Assembly (NCBI GenBank): GCA_002730735.1
Contig: PCAU01000010.1
Span: forward strand, 62,001 to 126,000
DNA length: 64,000 nucleotides
Source of the DNA: Acidobacteriota bacterium
GTDB taxonomy: Bacteria; Acidobacteriota; Vicinamibacteria; Vicinamibacterales; UBA823
Reading direction: 5' to 3'
Part shown: positions 42,668-50,934 of the stretch, piece by piece
How positions within the stretch are numbered: position 1 is the stretch's first letter
How the letters are laid out: every line of letters starts with the position of its first letter
Position numbers and translations under genes: made by a program
Notes under the pieces: model-generated
Database searches by the model: none
Told to the model about the DNA's origin: nothing
The model's input: the letters and a program-made list of their open reading frames with translations, nothing else

Positions 42668-43309
42668 CTAAGAAGCACGGACCGCCCTTGAGGTTCGGCG
42701 ACTACTCGACCGTGTCGAGGCCTTAGCAGTCTTGGTAGTCTTCTTGGCTCGCGAGGCCGCAGCTGCCGCCGCTCGAGCCTTACTCGCAAAGCAGCGCTCA
42801 AGAGACTTATCCACACGTTCATCTACGCTCTTCACCGGTTCATTTGAGACTTCTGCAATCTCCGAAACTACGAAGAATTTCGCTTTATCCAGCATCCGCT
42901 TCTCGCGGAAAGAAAGGCTCTTCGACTTACTTAGAAAAGTTAAGTTCTTCAGTACTTCTATTGCATCTTCGATCGAACCGCTCCGCATCTTGTCAGAGTT
43001 GTCCTTGAAGCGGCCTTTCCAATTCTGATGGTTATCGATCTTACCGTTTGCCAACCGCCTGTAGAGACGGTCAATCCCATCGTCGGAGACGGCTCGTCGG
43101 AGCCCAACGCTCTCAATGTTACCGACCGGCACCAGAACTGTCGTGTCGCTTGAGACCATCCGCAGTTGATAAAAGCCACAGGTGGTTCCCATAATTGTTT
43201 TATCTTCGATAGCCTCAACTACACCTAGTCCGTGATTTGGGTAAATGACCTTATCTCCAACATCAAATGCCACATCTCCCCCAAGCTTAGATTTCTTCCC
43301 CGAGTGCAT
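42668..43309 (-). CDS. carD: CarD-family transcriptional regulator with a basic tail
   Basis: A protein of 213 residues from the ATG at 43309; a TTG eight codons upstream falls almost on the predicted transcription start and is less likely. The RNA-polymerase-interacting domain is clear: FDVGDKVIYPNHGLGVVEAIEDK near 16, FYQLRMVSSDTTVLVPVGNIESVGLR near 48. A helical DNA-contact domain follows to about 165. The last 40 residues are a Lys/Arg/Ala/Ser-rich tail (SRAKKTTKTAKASTRSSSRR) resembling histone H1 tails. CarD stabilises open promoter complexes, especially at rRNA promoters. It is monocistronic, with its own promoter and terminator. Confidence 0.92.
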   Translation of the reverse strand: MHSGKKSKLGGDVAFDVGDKVIYPNHGLGVVEAIEDKTIMGTTCGFYQLRMVSSDTTVLVPVGNIESVGLRRAVSDDGIDRLYRRLANGKIDNHQNWKGRFKDNSDKMRSGSIEDAIEVLKNLTFLSKSKSLSFREKRMLDKAKFFVVSEIAEVSNEPVKSVDERVDKSLERCFASKARAAAAAASRAKKTTKTAKASTRSSSRRTSRAVRAS

Positions 43310-43342
43310 GCTTACCGCTATTTCACCCTGCAAAGCCCAAAG

Positions 43343-43371
43343 ATATTAACACATTCACAGCCAAAAATCAA
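43343..43371 (-). promoter_or_regulatory. Promoter of carD
   Basis: On the minus strand TTGATT (43371-43366), 17 bases, then TAATAT (43348-43343). Transcription should begin near 43336, about 27 bases before the ATG at 43309, which supports that start. The surroundings are AT-rich. Confidence 0.65.
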
Positions 43372-43538
43372 TAAAAACAACCTAAAAAAGCCTTGTTTCG
43401 CCCTATATTCTCTTGTCAAAATTACCTCATTCTGCGCCGAAACCCACCTCAATACCGATGTACACGAGCCAAAACGAATTAGACTGGGCAATTGGGATTA
43501 ACCGGAGTGCATCAAGGTCACGGATGCGGAGGATGATT

Positions 43539-44198
43539 ATGAGGTCGACTCATCAGAACCTGACTGCTTGGCCCTTAAGAGCACTTACCTTGGCAGTATT
43601 TTTCAACCTGGTCCCGATGCTACTCACAACATCAATAGCTAGCCAGGACACACCGTTGATCGGCTCCAGCGACCTTTTATCGGCATCAAAGAAAGCCACA
43701 ACCACTCAGGACGGCCAGAGTCTAGCCCCTTATGTACCGACCCCTCGGGAGGTCGTCGATAGGATGCTCCAGCTTGCTGAAGTAACCCCTGATGACGTCG
43801 TCTACGATCTGGGTAGTGGTGACGGCCGTATCCCTATCTCAGCTGCGCGGGACTATGGAGCCCGCGGCGTCGGCGTCGATATCGATCCTGAACGCATCGC
43901 CGAAGCCAACGCCAACGCACGACGGGAAGGTGTGGCTGACCGAGTGACGTTTATCCTCGGCGACGCTTTGGCCACTGACGTTTCCGAGGCAAGCGTCGTG
44001 ACACTCTACTTACTTTCCTCATCAAACATGAAACTTCGACCGATCTTGACAAGCCAACTTTCCGCCGGCGCCAGGATTGTGTCACACGCCTTCAACATGG
44101 GCGATTGGCAGCCAGATGCAGTCGAATCCTTCAATGATTCTCGGGGAAACCCTCGAACTATTTATCTGTGGAAATTTGACGGCGAGCATCGTCCTTAA
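43539..44198 (+). CDS. Exported class I SAM-dependent methyltransferase-like protein
   Basis: A protein of 219 residues from ATG 43539, which has GGAGG six bases upstream; longer starts exist in frame. The first 32 residues form a signal peptide (ALTLAVFFNLVPMLLTTSIAS). Then comes YVPTPREVVDRMLQLAEVTPDD and motif I VVYDLGSGDGRIPI near 87, VGVDIDPERIAEA near 110, VTFILGDALATDVSEASVV near 133. The SAM fold looks intact. A secreted methyltransferase would have no obvious SAM supply, so it is either retained at the membrane or acts differently. It is followed by a hairpin and tRNA-Leu. Confidence 0.7.
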   Translation: MRSTHQNLTAWPLRALTLAVFFNLVPMLLTTSIASQDTPLIGSSDLLSASKKATTTQDGQSLAPYVPTPREVVDRMLQLAEVTPDDVVYDLGSGDGRIPISAARDYGARGVGVDIDPERIAEANANARREGVADRVTFILGDALATDVSEASVVTLYLLSSSNMKLRPILTSQLSAGARIVSHAFNMGDWQPDAVESFNDSRGNPRTIYLWKFDGEHRP

Positions 44199-44225
44199 AG
44201 TACTCATGCACCCGCGCTTGACAGA

Positions 44226-44241
44226 AGGAGCATCCGCTCCT
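44226..44241 (+). terminator. Hairpin downstream of the exported methyltransferase
   Basis: AGGAGC-atcc-GCTCCT is a perfect six-pair stem, 28 bases past the stop codon. There is no T run, so it is a weak terminator call. Confidence 0.3.
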
Positions 44242-44256
44242 GCTAAGGGAACCGCG

Positions 44257-44265
44257 TGCTATACT
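44257..44265 (+). promoter_or_regulatory. Extended -10 promoter of tRNA-Leu
   Basis: TGCTATACT matches an extended -10 element (TG-n-TATACT) 49 bases upstream of the tRNA. A start near 44272 would give a short 5' leader. No convincing -35 stands at the proper distance. Confidence 0.45.
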
Positions 44266-44314
44266 CGGCCCCCATTTTTTCGCGCCGTTACGTGCCATGG
44301 GTTAAATAACGAGG

Positions 44315-44403
44315 GCCGGAGTGGTGAAACTGGCAGACGCGCGGGATTCAAAATCCCGTGGGGTTCACTCCCCGTGTGGGTTCGAGTCCCACCTCCGGCA
44401 CCA
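44315..44403 (+). tRNA. tRNA-Leu (anticodon CAA)
   Basis: The acceptor stem GCCGGAG pairs with CTCCGGC (44393-44399), followed by discriminator A and an encoded CCA (44401-44403). The anticodon stem CGGGA/TCCCG holds loop TTCAAAA with anticodon CAA at 44349-44351. The long variable arm (GGGG...CCCC) marks a class II tRNA. The T arm GTGGG-TTCGAGT-CCCAC is perfect. It reads UUG leucine codons. Confidence 0.97.
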
Positions 44404-44550
44404 CATGGCTCTACAGCACCAACTCTACTGACTTTGCAATAACGGGGATAGCCACGGGGCTTATCGGTGAGTCCCGCCCACTCGAACTTACACACCAAGA
44501 GGTCACCCACAGCGCAGTGCTATGCCGTACTCGTTAGCCACCGGTGTGTC

Positions 44551-45981
44551 CTAGTTGTGCAGCAGTTCCGTCAACAAGGTAAGCGGACGGCCTGAGTCAC
44601 TACCGTCGTCAACATCAAATGGAAATTTCTTCTGGCCGAGGGCTGGACGAAGATCATCGAACCAAGCGGCGCCGTCATCGAACTCTGCTAAAAATGGCCT
44701 GTTCACCCACTCGGGGTTTCTCGCTTGGATGAAATCGCACAAAAGTAGCTTCTGGTTTGGGTCACCCAGTAGATCAAAGCCCACACTATGACGGAGCGTC
44801 TCGTACACGTGCTGACCAATTACATCAAGAGGCGTCAATACACCAAGCACTCGAACTTTACCTGGGAAGGCTGACATTGACGGACCTCGTACTGACCGCG
44901 CTAATCCAGAGACTGTTCTGTACGCTTGCGTGAAGATCTCGTGAGCCTCCACAAGCGGCACCTCAAAGTATTTCCGGGCACCGGTATCCCGTTCGACGAA
45001 CATGTAATAGGGCATTAGGCCAAGTTTCACGCCGGTTTGCCAAAGCGCTGACCATGCACGGGGGTCATCGTTTACATGCCTGATGAGCGGTGCCTGCATT
45101 CGAATCTGGGCACCCGTACCACGAATTCGCCTGACCGCCTCGCGTGCAATCTCAGGTTCAAGCTCAATCGGATGAGAGTAGTGCCCCATGATGGAGACTT
45201 GACGACCCGCTGCATTGATCTCCTCAAACAACCGAAGACAGTCATCGGCATCCGTGTCAGTCACAAACCGCTGTGGCCAATAGGCTACGGCCTTCGTGCC
45301 AAATCGAATGTTCTGAATGTGCTCAAGATCGGGTGATAACAAAGGCTCTATGTAGCGCCTCAAAACCGACGACTTCATAATCATCGGGTCACCACCAGTC
45401 ACAAGCACATCAGAGACCTCGGTATGAGCCTTCAGATAATCAACCAGTTGGTCGGTCTCCTTTGCCTGAAACGTGAAGCCTTCAAGCCCGACGAACTGCG
45501 CCCAGCGAAAGCAATAGGTGCAATAGGAGTGACAGGTCTGACCCTGTGATGGGAAGAAAAGCACGGTCTCCCGATACTTGTGCTGGACACCTTCCATCAG
45601 GTCGCCACCAACAGTCGGCACATTATGTGTAAGCTGACCTGCAGGGTGCGGATTGAGGTCCAAGCGGATCCGGTTAACCGCCGACGACATCGCCTCGGCC
45701 CCCTCGCCCCCACGGAGGAGCGAACGCACCTCACAGTACTCGGAATCTTCAAGCATTCCTTGCTGAGGGAATACAAGCTGAAAAATTGGGTCATCTGGAA
45801 CCCTAGACCAGTCAATTAACTCATCCAGCACGTAGCGGTTCGTACGAAACGGCAGCACGCTGCCTACAACTTCAACGGCCTCTCGCACATCCACAGCAAT
45901 GCTCCCCCATTGAGGCCACTTGGCAATGTTGTGCAGTCCAATTGCCTGAAAACCCGTCCCGTCCTTCGGTTGAAATGTCAT
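44551..45981 (-). CDS. KamA-family radical SAM protein (lysine 2,3-aminomutase-like)
   Basis: A 476-residue protein. The radical-SAM cluster motif CHSYCTYC (C-x3-C-x2-C) lies in FPSQGQTCHSYCTYCFRW near 150. DVLVTGGDPMIM near 193 and IMGHYSHPIELEPE near 260 are typical of the aminomutase group. FPGKVRVLGVL near 370 may hold the PLP lysine. Length and sequence fit the KamA family but not a specific member; lysine 2,3-aminomutase, glutamate 2,3-aminomutase and EF-P modifying EpmB are relatives. No beta-lysine or EF-P gene is adjacent. GAGGA lies about 11 bases before the ATG. The upstream gap (45982-46241) is AT-rich and contains no gene. Confidence 0.8.
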   Translation of the reverse strand: MTFQPKDGTGFQAIGLHNIAKWPQWGSIAVDVREAVEVVGSVLPFRTNRYVLDELIDWSRVPDDPIFQLVFPQQGMLEDSEYCEVRSLLRGGEGAEAMSSAVNRIRLDLNPHPAGQLTHNVPTVGGDLMEGVQHKYRETVLFFPSQGQTCHSYCTYCFRWAQFVGLEGFTFQAKETDQLVDYLKAHTEVSDVLVTGGDPMIMKSSVLRRYIEPLLSPDLEHIQNIRFGTKAVAYWPQRFVTDTDADDCLRLFEEINAAGRQVSIMGHYSHPIELEPEIAREAVRRIRGTGAQIRMQAPLIRHVNDDPRAWSALWQTGVKLGLMPYYMFVERDTGARKYFEVPLVEAHEIFTQAYRTVSGLARSVRGPSMSAFPGKVRVLGVLTPLDVIGQHVYETLRHSVGFDLLGDPNQKLLLCDFIQARNPEWVNRPFLAEFDDGAAWFDDLRPALGQKKFPFDVDDGSDSGRPLTLLTELLHN

Positions 45982-46241
45982 AAAAAACGGTGTCCTCAGT
46001 GATCGAAAAATAAATGCACTACATTAAATAATTGCAAACAAACAACTTGCGAGATACCGCCCCCCAAGGCCCACACTTGGCAGCCTTAGCAACCACAGGC
46101 TAAAAATAGGGAGACGGACAGTATAGCCTCGTCTGCTTGAAACAGGAAATCTAATATTCGCCTTATCTTCGTTCTTAAAAAAAGTGGGAAACCGGTCCTA
46201 CAGACTCGGCCAGAATCAGAACTGACGGCAGCTACACGCCA

Positions 46242-46961
46242 TCACTCCGGTACCGTCAGGTCAATTACTGCCGTACCTGCAATGTCGACTACGCGCTCAC
46301 TGCGCCGTCCAGCATTGATATTCCATACGCGTACCGTGTGACGACCAGCCGGGATACTCAACAATTCAAACCGGCCCTCACGGTCAGCCACCACTGCATA
46401 GGGAGCCTCAGTTACCACGATGTAGGCGCCCATCGCCGGATGTACGTCGCATGACACAGAGTAGGTTCCTGCATCGAAGACATGCAGATACTCGCCAGTG
46501 ATCGGCGTGGCTACATTAAAAACGGTCTTGAGCGTGGCCGAACTCCTTACGTGTACGTTATGGAGAACATCATCGCCATTTGTGAAGGCAACCACCTGAC
46601 CGACCCTAGCCACGAGTACGCCAGGGTCAAACGCCAGACCAAATTGGTCCATCGTCGTTTGCTCATCCGGCACCGGCACGTCCCTAGCCAACTCCGGCTC
46701 GAACATAACGACCGAGTTAAATCCACCGGTCACGGGAGGTGCTAAGCCCCGTATAGCCAATCCCTGGGCTTTCCCGGGGTGAGATACGTCAACCACCTGG
46801 TCCTCTGCATTAGGCACTGGTTTGCAGCCGATTTGGCTGGAACAAAGGAAACCAACAAGACTCAGCACGAAAATGAACCGAATGGCGAGTGAATCAAGCA
46901 ACTTCTGTGCAACCTCAGTCAGCATAGAGAAGAAATTACATTGTAGCGACGCCACCTGCAT
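46242..46961 (-). CDS. Cupredoxin-like copper protein with a C-terminal carboxypeptidase-regulatory-like domain
   Basis: A 239-residue protein with an N-terminal hydrophobic segment (residues 28-44, LVGFLCSSQIGCKP), probably a lipoprotein or anchored. The plastocyanin-like domain shows a full type 1 copper set: His in DDVLHNVHV near 132, and Cys, His and Met in YSVSCDVHPAMG near 168-175. It ends with a beta-sandwich (GRFELLSIPAGRHTVRVWN) like the carboxypeptidase-regulatory domain. An electron carrier or copper-binding role in the envelope is likely. The start at 46961 lacks a clear ribosome-binding site; a Met at 46925 is possible. Confidence 0.75.
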   Translation of the reverse strand: MQVASLQCNFFSMLTEVAQKLLDSLAIRFIFVLSLVGFLCSSQIGCKPVPNAEDQVVDVSHPGKAQGLAIRGLAPPVTGGFNSVVMFEPELARDVPVPDEQTTMDQFGLAFDPGVLVARVGQVVAFTNGDDVLHNVHVRSSATLKTVFNVATPITGEYLHVFDAGTYSVSCDVHPAMGAYIVVTEAPYAVVADREGRFELLSIPAGRHTVRVWNINAGRRSERVVDIAGTAVIDLTVPE

Positions 46962-47106
46962 CGCGCCATACCATCAGAAGAGACCTACCTGCAAGTGATG
47001 GAGGTCACAGTGTGTAATAAAACGACGCATATCGCGCCTATCACCGGTAATGGGCATGTGCTGCACTTTCGCATAAAATCGTGGACATCGTACTTTCTAC
47101 TGAACC

Positions 47107-47964
47107 ATGCCAATTAACCACCCTCTGATCGTTTCGACCGATCTTCTAGCCGAGCATCTTGACAACCCACTATGGACGATTATCGACTGTCGTTTTGATT
47201 TGACCAACACTGAGGAGGGCAAGGAATCCTATCTGGCTGCTCACATTCCGGGGGCAAGCTATGCACATTTAGACAAGGACCTATCAGGACCAACGACAGG
47301 TCACAACGGTCGACACCCGCTACCCGACCGAAAGGCAATGAGCCTCGCCTTCGGGAGATTTGGAATCTCGTCAGAGCACCAAGTGGTGGCTTACGACCAA
47401 AGCACCAGTATGTTCGCAAGCCGCCTCTGGTGGATGTTGCGTTACGCTGGTCACGAGCGTGCCGCCGTACTCGATGGGGGCTGGGCAAAATGGCAACAGG
47501 AGGGGCTCCCAGCCCATTCTGGGATGGAATTGAGAAAACCAACGGCTTTTGTTCCCAACTGGCGCCCTGACCTCTTACTCGACGCAAAAGCCGTACTTAA
47601 AAGCCTAGTGGAATCTAGATTGACACTCCTCGATGCGCGAAGTGCCCAGCGATTTGTCGGCTCGGCCGAAACCCTTGACCCAATTGGAGGTCACATTCCA
47701 GGCGCCCTGAACTATCCGTGCCAGACAAACCTTCACGAAAACGGCACGTTTCACGATTCCTCTGAGCTCAGACGGCGTTTCAAGGCTTTACTGGGGTCAA
47801 CACCACCAGAAGAGATCGTGTCCTACTGCGGGTCCGGCGTCACAGCCTGCCATAATCTACTAGCACTCGCTCGCGCCGGGCTTGACGGTGGAAAGCTTTA
47901 CCCCGGCTCGTGGAGCGAGTGGTGCAGTGACCCATCGAGACCCGTGGAGCGTTCTTCCACCTAG
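47107..47964 (+). CDS. Two-domain sulfurtransferase (3-mercaptopyruvate/thiosulfate type)
   Basis: A 285-residue tandem rhodanese. The N-terminal inactive domain has DCRFDLTNTEEGKESYLAAHIPGA near 23. The C-terminal active domain carries DARSAQRFVG near 177 and the nucleophile loop SYCGSGVTA near 239. CGSGVT is typical of mercaptopyruvate sulfurtransferases, though thiosulfate use is possible. It transfers sulfane sulfur to cyanide or thiols. It stands alone, with a 145-base gap before it. Confidence 0.88.
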   Translation: MPINHPLIVSTDLLAEHLDNPLWTIIDCRFDLTNTEEGKESYLAAHIPGASYAHLDKDLSGPTTGHNGRHPLPDRKAMSLAFGRFGISSEHQVVAYDQSTSMFASRLWWMLRYAGHERAAVLDGGWAKWQQEGLPAHSGMELRKPTAFVPNWRPDLLLDAKAVLKSLVESRLTLLDARSAQRFVGSAETLDPIGGHIPGALNYPCQTNLHENGTFHDSSELRRRFKALLGSTPPEEIVSYCGSGVTACHNLLALARAGLDGGKLYPGSWSEWCSDPSRPVERSST

Positions 47965-48057
47965 TTATCACGCCAGGACTACCTAGGTGGTTGTCGGTTA
48001 GAACGGACGAGCTGTGGCAGGCGCTACAACAGGCACTGAATGTCCTCTCGCCTCTCC

Positions 48058-49875
48058 TTAGCCACTCCCAAACACCACGCCAACAAGCCAAAGTGTTAGT
48101 GCCGGTACGTAGGTGATGAACAATACCGTCACCAACAGCAGAAACATATACGGAAGCGCTGACCGGTAGACCGTCGTTAGCGGCTTGTCGAACCTGTATG
48201 ACGACAGAAAGAGGTTTGCCCCCATCGGCGGCGTTAGATAGCCGAGCTCAAGATTTGCTAGAAAGATAATGGCGAGATGCACCGGGTCAATGCCGTAGGC
48301 CACTGCAATCGGAGCAATCAGCGGAACCACGATGACGATCGCTGAATAGATATCGATTAGCGCCCCGACCAAAAGCAGGAATCCGTTCAACGCAAGGAGA
48401 AAGAGCATCGGCGACTCGATATGCGTCTGCACCCATTCCAGTGCCATCATTGGAATCTGTGCGATGACCAGGAAGTTTGTGAATCCAAGCGCCACGCTCA
48501 GAATGATCATGAACCCGCCTACAAGCGTCGCGCATTCAACAAAGATACGTGGGAGATCGCGCCTTACTGATAACCCGCGCTGGATAAAGCACTCCACTAC
48601 GAATGTGTAGAGAACCGTTAAGGCCGCTGCTTCTACGAGCGTGGTATAGCCATAACCGATTCCGACCAACACAACGACTGGCAGCAGTAGTTCCCACTTA
48701 GCTTCCCATATCGCTGCCATCGCCTCGCGTAGAACGAACGGGGTTCGAGTCACACCGCGCAACCATCCCTGGCTCGCGGCCCAGCCGGCCACCACCAAGA
48801 CCAGTAAGACGCCAGGAAGGAGTCCACCTACGAAGAGTTTTGCGTAGTCAAGATTGGCGTAGAAAGCATAGAGAAACACCGGAAGACTTGGAAACCAAAG
48901 CAAGCCGATAGAACCTGAAACCGTCACTAGACCAAGGGATGTTTGTTCTGGATATTTTGCGCGGACTAGCACAGGTAGCAACAACCCACCCATCGAGAGA
49001 ATCGTGATACCAGACGCGCCGGTAAGCGGCGTAAAGAAGGCAAGCACGAGAGTGGCGACTATCGCTAGGCCACCCGGCATCCATCCGACACACGCGGTGA
49101 AGAGACGGGTCAGGCGTTGACCCGCGCTCCCTTCAGCTAACAAGTAACCTGCTAAAGCAAACAGTGGGATCGCCGGTAACATCGGTGAGTTGGTAAGTCG
49201 GTAGGTCTCGTTGGGCACGGCAGTGAGCGGCGTGCCGTCACCCCAGAAAAGGACCAACGCGGCACCACCAATCCCGGCAAAGATCGGCATCCCGAGCGCA
49301 GTGGAAAGGATGATGACAAGAGTCGCCGGTAGCACAATGCCAACGGTCTCCATACCGGACATCAAGGTAAAAAGGAACGGAATCAGTAGACCGAGCGACG
49401 TAACCGCCCTTCCCTGCCAGTCCGACGCCGCATGCCAGATTAAGCGCCCGGTAATGGCGCCAAAGCCAACGGGCAGGACCGATACCACGAGCCAGAAGGG
49501 GAAATCCCAGGAGATCACATCTCCAAAGTCCCGTTCAATTCTCACAAACTCAATGCTGGCCACAACGAGTGTCGACGTCACAGCAACAGCTATCGCCGAG
49601 GTAAAAATCTTTACGAACCTCTGTGTATGAACGGGTAAGAAATGTTGCGTAGACAGCGCGAGCAGCCGCTCGCTCCGCGACGCTAACACGGCGCCAAGCA
49701 CCGTGATCCAGAGCGTAAAATTCTGAACAACAACAATCGAGCCTGAAATACCTTGGCCAAATCTGATGCGGCTATAAATTTCTATCAGCGGCAGCACAGT
49801 CATCGCCACTAAGATGGCGATGGCAACCGCATTCTCAAGGCGAAAGTGGAAAGATGGCCGTCTGGACAGCTGCAT
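48058..49875 (-). CDS. TRAP transporter fused DctQ-DctM permease
   Basis: A 605-residue fused permease. The N-terminal 170 residues, with four helices, form the DctQ-like small subunit (residues 13-70 include LEIYSRIRFGQG-like sequence). DctM follows with many helices; landmarks are PMLPAIPLFALAGYLLAEGSAGQR near 230 and the two conserved LTPPMG-type loops (ELGYLTPPMGANLF near 552). It imports organic acids using a Na+ or H+ gradient. It lies 22 bases after dctP in the TatT-DctP-DctQM unit. Confidence 0.9.
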   Translation of the reverse strand: MQLSRRPSFHFRLENAVAIAILVAMTVLPLIEIYSRIRFGQGISGSIVVVQNFTLWITVLGAVLASRSERLLALSTQHFLPVHTQRFVKIFTSAIAVAVTSTLVVASIEFVRIERDFGDVISWDFPFWLVVSVLPVGFGAITGRLIWHAASDWQGRAVTSLGLLIPFLFTLMSGMETVGIVLPATLVIILSTALGMPIFAGIGGAALVLFWGDGTPLTAVPNETYRLTNSPMLPAIPLFALAGYLLAEGSAGQRLTRLFTACVGWMPGGLAIVATLVLAFFTPLTGASGITILSMGGLLLPVLVRAKYPEQTSLGLVTVSGSIGLLWFPSLPVFLYAFYANLDYAKLFVGGLLPGVLLVLVVAGWAASQGWLRGVTRTPFVLREAMAAIWEAKWELLLPVVVLVGIGYGYTTLVEAAALTVLYTFVVECFIQRGLSVRRDLPRIFVECATLVGGFMIILSVALGFTNFLVIAQIPMMALEWVQTHIESPMLFLLALNGFLLLVGALIDIYSAIVIVVPLIAPIAVAYGIDPVHLAIIFLANLELGYLTPPMGANLFLSSYRFDKPLTTVYRSALPYMFLLLVTVLFITYVPALTLWLVGVVFGSG

Positions 49876-49897
49876 AAGCTGCGGCTAGCGGGCCCTT

Positions 49898-50920
49898 CTA
49901 CTGGGCAGAACGGTATTCGTCACGAAGGCGACGGACTTCATCGAAGATATCACCTGGACAGTAGTCACCGCGCAGGCTCGAGTAGGTACGCTCACTCTCA
50001 TTGCGCCAAGCGCTCAGCATTGAAACGTCAGGAGTGTTCACGATAAGTCCGCGTTTAGCCATTTCAGTGACCGAATCATCACCCATTTGGCGAATCTCAT
50101 CACGTAACTGAACACCGGCCCGCCGTGAAGCCTCAAGCATACCCTCCCGGTGCTCAGCAGGCAGGCGGTTCCAAGCGCGGGCACTCATAACCGTGCCTCC
50201 AACAAGAGGAAGTAATTTCACATCAAGCATATGGGGCGTTAGCCTGTATAACTCCTGTATTTGAGCAAACAAAGGCACAATGGGCACGGCGTCCAGCATC
50301 CCGGTCTGTAATGACGTGATGAGGTCCACCAGCGAAAGCGGTATAGCATTAAATCCAAACTCCTTGTAGAGATTCTCAGAATCAGGATCGCCAGCTGAAA
50401 CAAAAAGCTTCATACTTCTGAGGTCATCCGGTGTACGAGCAGCTGATTTACTAAACACATGCAGCCAACCACCGTCCGCCCAATTGAGAACTTTGAATCC
50501 CTTGGCCTCAATCCGCTCCTCGAGTGTAGGCGCAATCCGTTCACGGACGTAGTCGAGTTCCTCATACGACTCAATCAACATTGGAATCTGTAAGCACGCA
50601 ACACTTTCGTCGATACGTGAAAGGCCAACCGAGGAAAGCGCCACGGCCTGCAGTTGACCTTGTCGCACTTTACGAACCATCTCAATTTCGTCACCCAGCA
50701 CACCACCGGCAAACACCTGAACACGCACCGCGCCATCAGAGATGCGGGACCACTCTTGAGCCATGACATGTATCGTCTCGTCCCAGAGTGAGCCATCTGG
50801 CACGAGTGTGCCGATTCGAATCCGAAGGCCCCGCTGGGCCTCTACGGCTATCACAAGAAACGCGATGGCAACGAATACACCAACCACAAAGCGCATCGAA
50901 CGAAACATTCTCATCAACAT
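49898..50920 (-). CDS. TRAP transporter substrate-binding protein (DctP family)
   Basis: A 340-residue periplasmic binding protein with a signal peptide (SMRFVVGVFVAIAFLVIAVEAQ). RIRIGTLVPDGSLWDETIHVMAQEW opens lobe one; AGGVLGDEIEMVRKVRQGQLQAVALSS near 65, and KLFVSAGDPDSENLYKEFGFNAIPLSLVDLITSLQTGMLDAV near 170 carry family landmarks, although the usual R for the substrate carboxylate is not certain. It belongs to the group associated with TatT lipoproteins. The substrate is probably a carboxylic acid but not identifiable. Confidence 0.88.
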   Translation of the reverse strand: MLMRMFRSMRFVVGVFVAIAFLVIAVEAQRGLRIRIGTLVPDGSLWDETIHVMAQEWSRISDGAVRVQVFAGGVLGDEIEMVRKVRQGQLQAVALSSVGLSRIDESVACLQIPMLIESYEELDYVRERIAPTLEERIEAKGFKVLNWADGGWLHVFSKSAARTPDDLRSMKLFVSAGDPDSENLYKEFGFNAIPLSLVDLITSLQTGMLDAVPIVPLFAQIQELYRLTPHMLDVKLLPLVGGTVMSARAWNRLPAEHREGMLEASRRAGVQLRDEIRQMGDDSVTEMAKRGLIVNTPDVSMLSAWRNESERTYSSLRGDYCPGDIFDEVRRLRDEYRSAQ

Positions 50921-50934
50921 GCCTCAAAACAAAG

